This document shows positions 1 through 6,237 of a stretch of 11,988 nt of DNA, one piece after another. The notes under the pieces are model-generated. The model had not been told where the DNA came from and ran no database searches. It saw nothing but the letters and a program-made list of their open reading frames with translations. A program made the translations under genes and the position numbers. The stretch spans positions 1 to 11,988 of the forward strand of contig WFOJ01000021.1 of the NCBI GenBank assembly GCA_015488125.1, written 5' to 3'. Numbering within the stretch: the first letter of the stretch is position 1; the number at the start of each line of letters is the position of its first letter. This DNA is from Mariprofundaceae bacterium (lineage in GTDB: Bacteria > Pseudomonadota > Zetaproteobacteria > Mariprofundales > Mariprofundaceae).

Positions 1-403
1 AACGACACTGGCCGGGCGCGGCGCTGGCAGAGCAGGGGATACCATCGACCCAGATGGCACCAGCCAGGCGGGCATTGGTGAAATTGGTTTTTTTGATTTT
101 CGCGCCGCTGAGATTGGCACCGAAGAGGTCTGCGCCGGATAAATCAGCATGGCTTAAATCGCTCTGGCGAAGATCAGCACCCGTCAGATTGCAACCTGCG
201 AGTTTGGCTTTTTTCAGTTTGGCCTTGCGAAATACAGCGCGAGATAAATCAGCGCCGGCCAGATTGGCTTTTTCAAGGTCTTTTGCCGTCAGATCGCAGC
301 GCGGGCAGTCGCCTGTCAGCGCCAGTTCCCTGTCGGCCTGGTCAGCCCAGGCAGCGCCGCTGCACAGCAAAAGCACAGTCAATACGACGATGAATGATTT
401 CAT
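1..403 (-). CDS. Exported pentapeptide-repeat protein (3' end outside window)
   Basis: Read on the minus strand from ATG at 403-401, this frame stays open to the left edge (134 codons), so its stop lies outside the window. Residues 1-20 form a Sec signal peptide with a likely cleavage site after AWA. Residues 36-115 are sixteen uninterrupted pentapeptides of A(D/N)LxG type, such as ANLAG, ADLSR, CNLTG, ADLSG and ANLSG, which fold as a right-handed quadrilateral beta-helix. A CPRC motif (C33, C36) precedes the helix, and a short tail with C124 and C133 follows a WVDG motif. Such tails usually end the protein, so few residues are probably missing. A good Shine-Dalgarno (AAGGGAGA on the minus strand) lies just upstream of the ATG. 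It is transcribed divergently from the polysaccharide operon. The ligand and function are unknown; a structural or scaffold role in the periplasm is the safest guess. Confidence 0.88.
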   Translation of the reverse strand, partial: MKSFIVVLTVLLLCSGAAWADQADRELALTGDCPRCDLTAKDLEKANLAGADLSRAVFRKAKLKKAKLAGCNLTGADLRQSDLSHADLSGADLFGANLSGAKIKKTNFTNARLAGAIWVDGIPCSASAAPGQCR

Positions 404-536
404 GATGGTCTCCCTTGTTGTGTTTCCCAACACATGGAATAAATTTCAAACGGACGGACGCTAATGACTTTTGTCAATATCGCTATAGGATATGCGCCTA
501 TATTTTGCACCTCCGATAAAAAAGGATGTTTTTACA
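404..536. other. Divergent intergenic region with a small hairpin
   Basis: This is the region between the divergent pentapeptide gene and the operon, and it must hold both promoters. A 6-bp stem TGTGTT/AACACA with loop TCCC lies at 419-434, in what would be the leader of the minus-strand gene. A short inverted repeat TGAC-TTTT-GTCA lies at 465-476. A minus-strand TTGACA hexamer lies near it, but I found no properly spaced -10 partner on either strand, so no promoter is called. Confidence 0.4.
521..526 (+). promoter_or_regulatory. Ribosome binding site supporting the GTG start at 537
   Basis: AAAGGA lies 10 nt before GTG 537. The alternative upstream ATG at 492 has an AGGA only 1 nt away, which is too close to work as a Shine-Dalgarno. 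This favours GTG 537 as the start of the first operon gene. Confidence 0.45.
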
Positions 537-1154
537 GTGCTGATCGCCATCAATCAATGGATTGAGCATACCCAATATGTGATGTTTGCACTGGTCGCCA
601 CGTGGTTGTGGTTTCATCAAGAAAATGGTCGATGGATGTTGCGCCAACAGGCTATTGTTGTCATGATGGCAGTATTATTTAGTCATGTTTTGGTTCATAT
701 CCAGAGCGACTGGTGGTTTCACGGTTCTCCACCTGCCTTTTTTCATCCGACGGAAACGATTCATCAGGGTTGGGAAGCATTCTATCTACAATGGTTTATT
801 GCCCCTTCGTCCATGGCGACCTGGATGGCCTTTTCAGTCGCTGTGCTGGCTATTTCGCGCATGGCTGGTTTATTGCTTTGTTTGCTTTCCTTGTTTATTG
901 CCTGGCTGCATTTAATGGCTAATCTGGCATGGCCTTCCGATGTATTATTGGCTTTATTTGTTGGTGCTGTCACCGGTTGGGCGCTGGTATTGCTATCAAG
1001 GCATATGCAGCGTTTTACCTACGGTATTGAACAATTGAGCATTCATATTCCTCAGGTGATTTATCCCCTGATGCTGTTGCTGATGATTGATATGAGCAAT
1101 GACCTTCAATTTTTAACGTTCAGTTTCCATTTTATGTTTGGTGGCAGCAAGTAA
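537..1154 (+). CDS. Degenerate PAP2-like membrane protein
   Basis: This is a hydrophobic protein of about 205 residues with several membrane segments. It resembles its downstream neighbour. The pair share an ISR(M/L) motif followed about 25 residues later by WPSDVL and a Gly-rich membrane helix, which is PAP2 (phosphatidic acid phosphatase type 2) motif 3. The catalytic residues are gone. The KxxxxxxRP motif is absent, the PSGH-type motif 2 reads PSSM, and in motif 3 the Arg and catalytic His positions carry His and Ala (LHLMANLAWPSD). An active phosphatase is therefore unlikely; a partner or regulatory subunit of the next gene product is possible. I start at GTG 537 because of the ribosome site at 521-526; ATG 492 would add 15 residues. 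The stop is 1 nt from the preferred start of the next gene, implying coupled translation. Confidence 0.7.
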   Translation: MLIAINQWIEHTQYVMFALVATWLWFHQENGRWMLRQQAIVVMMAVLFSHVLVHIQSDWWFHGSPPAFFHPTETIHQGWEAFYLQWFIAPSSMATWMAFSVAVLAISRMAGLLLCLLSLFIAWLHLMANLAWPSDVLLALFVGAVTGWALVLLSRHMQRFTYGIEQLSIHIPQVIYPLMLLLMIDMSNDLQFLTFSFHFMFGGSK

Positions 1155-1155
1155 C

Positions 1156-1872
1156 GTGGATACATTGATTCTGCTTTGGCTGAACCAGCACCTGGCAAGT
1201 TCTCAGACGTATTTTTATTTTTCGCTGGTTGCGACGGATCGTATGCCATGGATCATCATGAGTTTGGTGTTGTGCTGGTTATGGTTTGTCGGATCACCGG
1301 GTTTGTTGCCCAAACGTCCCGGTGGAATTCTTAATCTTCACGCACGGTATATGGCCATTGGGGCCATCATGTCCATGCCTGTGTTGTTTATTGGTTCGCA
1401 ATTGATGCAGCGCGCCATTGAGCGCCCCCGCCCCTTGCATGTAGAAGGGTTACTGACTATTCCCGTGCCGCCGCAGCTATGGCAGGAAGTGATGGCCAGT
1501 TTTCCACCTGCCACGGCATTTCCCAGTGATCATGCAATTGTGATCGGATTGCTGCTAAGTTGCGTATGGCGCATTAGCCGACTGATGAGCATGGCGGTGG
1601 GGAGCATTCTCTTTATTCCCCTGGTCCTGCGTATCGCATTGGGTTTTCATTGGCCCAGTGATGTGTTGGCCGGTCTGATGATTGGTGGTATCAGTGGAAT
1701 GATGATTGCGCTTAGTATGCCTTATCAATTAACCACAGCACAGCGCATTAATCGCTGGTTACAATGTCACCCTGACTGGATGCATGTCGGACTGTTTTTG
1801 TTTTTATACGACTTCTCACAGAAATTTTCCTGGTTGTTTTCTATTGGAGATCAATTACTGAGCTGGTTATGA
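1156..1872 (+). CDS. PAP2-family membrane phosphatase
   Basis: A polytopic inner-membrane protein of about 238 residues. The PAP2 motifs are visible in order: motif 1 as QRAIERPRP, motif 2 as FPSDHA, and motif 3 as RIALGFHWPSD, which keeps the Arg, the nucleophile His and the Asp. Motif 1 has Gln where Lys is usual, a possible change in phosphate binding. Family members dephosphorylate undecaprenyl pyrophosphate, phosphatidylglycerophosphate or related lipid phosphates, with the active site facing the periplasm. In this operon a lipid-phosphate or polyprenyl recycling role linked to glycan synthesis is plausible but unproven. The start is uncertain: TTG 1138 and GTG 1141 are in frame and would overlap the previous gene, whereas GTG 1156 directly follows its stop. 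The 3' end overlaps the next gene by 4 nt (ATGA). Confidence 0.82.
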   Translation: MDTLILLWLNQHLASSQTYFYFSLVATDRMPWIIMSLVLCWLWFVGSPGLLPKRPGGILNLHARYMAIGAIMSMPVLFIGSQLMQRAIERPRPLHVEGLLTIPVPPQLWQEVMASFPPATAFPSDHAIVIGLLLSCVWRISRLMSMAVGSILFIPLVLRIALGFHWPSDVLAGLMIGGISGMMIALSMPYQLTTAQRINRWLQCHPDWMHVGLFLFLYDFSQKFSWLFSIGDQLLSWL

Positions 1873-2288
1873 TTGATATTAAAATTCTTGAACAACGTCG
1901 CGGCATGATGGTGGCTTATGCCTGTAAATCACTGGATGCCCGGTTGGCAACACAGCTTTATGTGTTTTGGGATGAGCATTTTCCCCGCGAGCGCTTGCAA
2001 CAACTGGACTGGCTGGTTATCGACATGCGCGATGTTGCTCTGATGGATGCCAGTGGTATCGCTACGCTGGTGCATGTGTTCCAGCAATTGCGTGGTGGCG
2101 TGGCTTTGTCTTTGCTTGGTTGTAATGAGGCGATTTGTCAGTTATTGCGTGATTTGTATCTGGATCAGCTTTTCCCCATGTATGACCATGAAGCGGTGTT
2201 ACCTGCTGTTGCCCAGACGGTACGAATGCATCCGGAAACACGTTACCAAACGCATCGGCTAAGTGCATCCTGGATTTCCCGGCCATAA
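1869..2288 (+). CDS. Single-domain STAS protein (anti-sigma factor antagonist-like)
   Basis: This 139-residue soluble protein covers about one STAS domain (residues 3-115) plus a short tail. The diagnostic stretch is VIDMRDVALMDASGIATLV at about residues 50-68, where S62 in the DASG motif matches the serine phosphorylated in SpoIIAA-type proteins. It is followed by a loop and helix (LLGCNEAICQLL) and DQLFPMYDHEAVL, typical of the domain end. STAS proteins switch partners depending on phosphorylation by a serine kinase and removal by a PP2C phosphatase. No kinase or phosphatase is encoded in this window, so any partner acts from elsewhere. The ATG overlaps the PAP2 stop (ATGA) with no nearby Shine-Dalgarno, so it is probably translated by coupling. 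It immediately precedes the glycosyltransferase gene, suggesting a role in controlling it. Confidence 0.85.
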   Translation: MIDIKILEQRRGMMVAYACKSLDARLATQLYVFWDEHFPRERLQQLDWLVIDMRDVALMDASGIATLVHVFQQLRGGVALSLLGCNEAICQLLRDLYLDQLFPMYDHEAVLPAVAQTVRMHPETRYQTHRLSASWISRP

Positions 2289-4090
2289 TGATGAACTGGT
2301 ATTTTCGTCGTTTTGAACATCGCCAGCTGCCTCCTGCCCAGACCATATCCGAAGGCCGGGATTTTCTTTATCAGGTACTGGCAACTGCCAGTATGTTGCT
2401 CGGTCTGTGGTATTTGTCCTGGCGCTGGACGGCATCATTAAACTGGGATGCACCGGGGTTTTCTATCGCTTTGGCGCTGGCTGAAACCATGGCCTTTATC
2501 GGCTCTTTGTTGTTCACCTTCAACCTGTGGCAACTCCGGGATGTACGGCGTGGTGAAATCCCCACCCGTTTGTCCCATATCACGGATCGACCTGTACATG
2601 ATCGGCCATTAACGGTGGATATTTTTCTGCCGACGTATAACGAAGAAGAAGAGCTGGTGCGCTTGTCGATCCAGGATGCCAAAAAAGTGATTATCCCGGA
2701 AGGAGTGCGCTGCCGCATCCATGTACTGGACGATGGTTGCCGTGAACGCATGCGCCAGATTGCACTGGAAGAATGGGTCAACTACATCCCGCGTCGGGAA
2801 AGCGAAGGCTTCAAGGCGGGGAATATTCGCCATGGCATGAAACATACCTTTGGTGATCTGATGGTGATTCTCGATGCAGACACGCGCCCCATGCCTGAAT
2901 TTCTGCTACATACACTGGGTTATTTTCGCGATCCGGATGTTGCCTGGGTGCAAACACCACAATGGTTTTTTGATCTTCCCAAAGGCATTCCTCTGCCGCA
3001 ATACCTGCAAAAACGCTGGCATCTTGGCAAACCGGGCTATTGGCTGGGGCGTGGCGTGACTCGCGTTTTTGGCCCGATTCGCGTCGGCCATGATCTGTTG
3101 GGCAATGATCCGCGTTTGTTTTACGATGTTATTCTGCGTCGCCGTAATGCCGTTAATGCATCATTTTGTTGTGGTGCAGGCAGTATTCATCGCCGTGAAG
3201 CCATTATGCAGGGCGCTTTGAAAAACTGGGTGCGCGAAACGCGGGAAAAATCGGATGATCTGGCACGCAATATCCCCGATCTTCATCTGCGTCAGTTGTT
3301 CGGCAAAACAGCCCGGCAGGAAATTGCTCGACGCACACCATTGATGCCCTACCGCTTTCACGTCTCGGAGGATATTTACAGTGGTATGTTGTTGCATGGC
3401 GATAAGGATCGCAACTGGAAGTCCGTTTATCATCCTGAAGTACTCAGCAAAATGCTTTCACCCCAGGATTTGTTGAGCTGGACAATTCAGCGTTTCAAGT
3501 ATGCCGGTGGTACCCTGGATATTGCAGCGCATGATCCACCATGGCGTTATCCTGGCATGAACTGGCGGCAAAAGCTGATGTATGCTGCTACCATCTATTC
3601 CTATTTATCACCCTTGTGGGTGGTATTGTTTCTCGTCGCGCCGCTGATTTTTTTCTTCACCGGTATTGCGCCGGTTGCGGCTTATGATGCCGCCTTTTAT
3701 GTTCACATCCTGCCCTTTCTGGTGCTTAACCGGCTGGCCCTGATGGTGGTGACCTGGGGGGTTCCCAGTTTGCGGGGCGAGCAGTACTACCTTGCCTTTT
3801 TCTGGCAGAATATTCAGGCGATGTGGGAGGTGATTTGCCGTCAACCCATACGTTTTCATGTAACGCCCAAGGTTTCGCAACAAGGCAACTTTCTTTCACT
3901 GGTGTGGCCACAGTTGCTGATCGTTGTGCTTAGTTTACTGGGGATTGGGGTGATGGGCTGGAATGTCTATACCGGTGCTGAACCGCAACTGCCGGCCTAT
4001 ATCGTCAATGTATTCTGGGCGCTTAATAACTGTCTGGCATTGATGGTTATTATTCGTGCCGCGTTTTTTCATGAAGGAGAACAGGGATGA
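2288..4090 (+). CDS. Cellulose-synthase-like processive glycosyltransferase (GT2), no PilZ domain
   Basis: A 600-residue inner-membrane GT2 enzyme. Two N-terminal membrane helices (about 28-45 and 58-80) precede the catalytic domain and several more helices follow (about 430-590). Visible BcsA-type motifs are VDIFLPTYNEE (D111), DDG (148-150), KAGN (176-179), DAD (196-198), QTP (222-224), FCCGAG (293-298), SED (360-362, the catalytic-base position) and QRFKY (401-405, in place of QRxRW). RFHVTPK (522-528) matches the conserved FxVTxK gating-loop-like motif. The expected role is to transfer sugar from a nucleotide donor to a growing beta-linked chain and extrude it across the membrane. Unlike BcsA it ends soon after the last helices without a c-di-GMP-binding PilZ domain. 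It has longer segments before FCCG and between FCCG and SED. TAATG couples it to the STAS gene. Donor and polymer cannot be read from sequence. Confidence 0.9.
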   Translation: MMNWYFRRFEHRQLPPAQTISEGRDFLYQVLATASMLLGLWYLSWRWTASLNWDAPGFSIALALAETMAFIGSLLFTFNLWQLRDVRRGEIPTRLSHITDRPVHDRPLTVDIFLPTYNEEEELVRLSIQDAKKVIIPEGVRCRIHVLDDGCRERMRQIALEEWVNYIPRRESEGFKAGNIRHGMKHTFGDLMVILDADTRPMPEFLLHTLGYFRDPDVAWVQTPQWFFDLPKGIPLPQYLQKRWHLGKPGYWLGRGVTRVFGPIRVGHDLLGNDPRLFYDVILRRRNAVNASFCCGAGSIHRREAIMQGALKNWVRETREKSDDLARNIPDLHLRQLFGKTARQEIARRTPLMPYRFHVSEDIYSGMLLHGDKDRNWKSVYHPEVLSKMLSPQDLLSWTIQRFKYAGGTLDIAAHDPPWRYPGMNWRQKLMYAATIYSYLSPLWVVLFLVAPLIFFFTGIAPVAAYDAAFYVHILPFLVLNRLALMVVTWGVPSLRGEQYYLAFFWQNIQAMWEVICRQPIRFHVTPKVSQQGNFLSLVWPQLLIVVLSLLGIGVMGWNVYTGAEPQLPAYIVNVFWALNNCLALMVIIRAAFFHEGEQG

Positions 4091-5433
4091 GATATGCATG
4101 GCTTTATGCGCGCCATCATCTGGCATTTATCCTTGGCCTATTGCTGGCTGTGGGGATTGCCTGGACGGCAGAGCGGCATATGCCCCGGCCTATTCAGGCA
4201 TGGATTGATAATTTCAGTGAAGTTCTGCATGTGGAGGATGAACAACCGCCACTGAGAGCTGCCCCCCGCGAACTGACGGATATGGAAAAGTACTGGGCGC
4301 GCACAGCCTGGAAATATTTCCAGAATAATTATCAGAAAGAAACCGGCATGATCAACTCGGTTGATGGCTATCCATCCACGACTTTATGGGATCTTGGCTC
4401 TTATCTCATGGGCGCGCTGGCAGCTCGTGAGTTGGGCATCATCAAGGAGGATGAACTCAACTGGCGGGTTGGCACGCTGCTGGATTCGCTGGCTAAAATC
4501 CCGCTGGTACACGGTTATTTGCCCAATAAAGCCTATAATACCCAGACACTGGAAATGACGGATTACAACAATCAGCCAACTGCAACAGGTGTCGGTTGGT
4601 CGGCTATTGATATTGCCCGTTTTGGCGTGCCTATGCAGATCATCGTCTGGCGGCATCCGCAACTGGCGGGCAAGGTGAAGGCGGTGATCAACCGCTGGTC
4701 ATTTGAAAAACTGGTGAAAAACGGCCAGCTTTATACCGGCAGTGTGAATAAACATGGTGGTCTGGATTATTACCAGGAAGGCCGTTTTGGTTATGAGCAA
4801 TATGCAGCCAAAGCACTGATGTTTATGGGGCTGGATGTGACCAAGGCGGCGCGCTATGACGTGGGTGTTGCCGTGCTTCCTGTCGAAGGTCAGCCCGTTG
4901 CCTACGATGCACGCCTGCCAAGAGGACATAAGGGGACGCATAACGCCGTATTGTCAGAACCTTATATTCTGGAGGGTGTGGAGTTTGGTTTTAATGCCAT
5001 TACCCTGCCGTTGGCACGCTCGTTGTTGCTGGCGCAGCAGAACCGGTATGCGCGTACCGGTATTTTGACGGCAGTCTCCGAAGATCATATTGATCAGAAA
5101 CCCTGGTTTGTGTATTACAGTGTGCTTAACGATCTTGAGCCATGGGCCGCCTTTGATCCTGATTACCATGATGCCAGCGCCTTTCGTTGCCTTTCCACCA
5201 AGGCGGCGATGGGGTGGGGAGAGTTGTTTGAGGGAGATTATGCTCAGACCCTGCGTAATAACGTTAAGGATTTGCTTAATGAGGAACGCGGTTGGTATTC
5301 CGGTCGCTACGAAGCAAGCGGCAAAATCAATACAGCGATTACCAGTAATACCAATGGCGTTATTCTGGAAATTTTGGCCTATCAGGCCAAAGGCCCACTG
5401 TTGACGCTAGCGACCAGGGGCAGTGTTGATTAA
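4087..5433 (+). CDS. Membrane-anchored DUF3131 protein, copy 1
   Basis: A 448-residue protein with one N-terminal membrane anchor (about residues 11-28); the rest should be periplasmic. Residues 65-435 match what I know of DUF3131. Motifs shared with the second copy downstream are NNYQxxTGxxN (about 80-90), YPSTTxWDxGS (95-105), PNKAYNT with DYNN (146-162), QEGRFGYEQYA (230-240), AVSEDHID with PWF (329-341), STKAAM (370-375), GWYSGxYE (402-409) and NTNGVILE (421-428). Rows of conserved aromatic and acidic residues and alternating helices suggest an alpha/alpha barrel as in carbohydrate-active enzymes, but I cannot name catalytic residues. It sits directly after the glycosyltransferase, overlapping it by 4 nt, with a strong Shine-Dalgarno GAAGGAGA at 4073-4080. 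A glycan-trimming or glycan-binding role is inferred from context. Confidence 0.82.
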   Translation: MRYAWLYARHHLAFILGLLLAVGIAWTAERHMPRPIQAWIDNFSEVLHVEDEQPPLRAAPRELTDMEKYWARTAWKYFQNNYQKETGMINSVDGYPSTTLWDLGSYLMGALAARELGIIKEDELNWRVGTLLDSLAKIPLVHGYLPNKAYNTQTLEMTDYNNQPTATGVGWSAIDIARFGVPMQIIVWRHPQLAGKVKAVINRWSFEKLVKNGQLYTGSVNKHGGLDYYQEGRFGYEQYAAKALMFMGLDVTKAARYDVGVAVLPVEGQPVAYDARLPRGHKGTHNAVLSEPYILEGVEFGFNAITLPLARSLLLAQQNRYARTGILTAVSEDHIDQKPWFVYYSVLNDLEPWAAFDPDYHDASAFRCLSTKAAMGWGELFEGDYAQTLRNNVKDLLNEERGWYSGRYEASGKINTAITSNTNGVILEILAYQAKGPLLTLATRGSVD

Positions 5434-5462
5434 GCCGTGTGTATCACTTGCCAGTTTCATGC

Positions 5463-5483
5463 CCAGGAGTCTGTCGGACCTTG
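5463..5483 (+). repeat. Left terminal inverted repeat of the fold-back element
   Basis: This 21-nt arm pairs with 5610-5630. The only mismatch is near its inner end (GGACCTTG here, GGACTTTG in the reverse complement of the right arm). No further copy was seen in the window. Confidence 0.75.
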
Positions 5484-5609
5484 ATCAATCTACTGCGAAA
5501 AAGCGGATATTGGCCAAATATTCGCCCTGTTTTTTGTTAAATAGCGCTGCTACTTACCGCCAACAGGCCGTATATTTGACTCAATCCCGCTATTTCTCGT
5601 GACGATTGC

Positions 5610-5630
5610 CAAAGTCCGACAGACTCCTGG
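5610..5630 (-). repeat. Right terminal inverted repeat of the fold-back element
   Basis: Reverse complement of the left arm at 5463-5483, matching at 20 of 21 positions. It ends 70 nt before the start codon of the coiled-coil gene. Confidence 0.75.
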
Positions 5631-5700
5631 TAATATGTGATAAACATCATAGTCAGAGCCTGTTCTGTGCTCACGATACCCTGCCCGAAGGAGACGCCAA

Positions 5701-6237
5701 ATGAACAGCCGAATGATAGCCCTGATTGCCGCTACCTGTCTGGTCGCCCTGCTGGTGATCGACATCTGGCAGGTGCAGCAATTAAAAATGATTCAGCATC
5801 AGTTGCGTGAAGGCGATCAGCTTAAGGCCGATGTGCAGCGTATGCTCTATGAACAACATCTGGCGATGAAGAAGGCAGAACGTCAGCAAAAAGCGCGGCC
5901 AGCGGCGCAACAGGCGAAAGCTGAACAACAGCCTGCACCACCGGCTGATACCATGCCTGCCGAGGCAGGTGCCCTGCTGCAACAGGCGCTGGAAGGTTTG
6001 CAGCGCGCTGTTGCCGCCAATGATGCCGGTGATCTGGCAGCCGCTGCCGCCGAAGTGCCGGCAATCAAGGATGCAGTATGGAAAGCAGGCGATATGTGGC
6101 CAAAATACAAGGATCCCCTGCATGCCCTGATGTCGCCGCTGGATTATGCCGTCAAGCGACTGAAACGCGGTGATACTGCTGATTTTGGCAAGCCGCAGAA
6201 AGTGGTGGCAGCACTGCTGCGCAAAGGGCAGAAGTGA
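5701..6237 (+). CDS. Small membrane-anchored coiled-coil protein of unknown function
   Basis: A 178-residue protein I do not recognise. Residues 5-22 form one N-terminal membrane helix. Residues 24-75 are rich in Gln, Lys and Glu with heptad-like spacing and probably form a coiled coil. An Ala/Pro/Gln linker spans about 64-88. Residues 88-175 form a helical domain (LLQQALEGLQRAV, then a DAVWKAGDMWPKYKDPL segment and a basic helix YAVKRLKRG). It has the shape of a bitopic scaffold reaching into the periplasm. The Shine-Dalgarno GAAGGAGA at 5687-5694 is 6 nt from the ATG, so it can be translated independently after the fold-back element. Its stop overlaps the next gene. The position between two DUF3131 genes suggests it organises or anchors the glycan-processing proteins, which is inference only. 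Confidence 0.8.
   Translation: MNSRMIALIAATCLVALLVIDIWQVQQLKMIQHQLREGDQLKADVQRMLYEQHLAMKKAERQQKARPAAQQAKAEQQPAPPADTMPAEAGALLQQALEGLQRAVAANDAGDLAAAAAEVPAIKDAVWKAGDMWPKYKDPLHALMSPLDYAVKRLKRGDTADFGKPQKVVAALLRKGQK

Larger units (their letters stand above)
5463..5630. mobile_element. 168-bp fold-back element, MITE-like
   Basis: The element is bounded by 21-bp inverted repeats (5463-5483 and 5610-5630) that match at 20 of 21 positions, with core AGGAGTCTGTCGGAC. A second inverted pair inside (about 5498-5532 against 5561-5595) aligns imperfectly, so the whole unit can fold into a long hairpin around an AT-rich loop at about 5533-5560. It has no coding capacity. The size, terminal repeats and lack of an ORF fit a miniature inverted-repeat transposable element moved in trans. 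The parent family is not visible here, and no convincing direct target duplication flanks it. CCAGG and CCTGG at the very ends might be part of a palindromic target. It separates the two halves of the operon. Confidence 0.7.

Noticed and set aside
54..464. Plus-strand frame of 136 codons
   Set aside because: It lies opposite the pentapeptide-repeat gene; its Arg/Ala/Ser-rich periodic translation is the mirror of the repeats, and it lacks a ribosome site.
5463..5630. Fold-back element as an intrinsic terminator
   Set aside because: No T-run follows the right arm and the loop is wide; the terminal repeats fit a transposable unit better.
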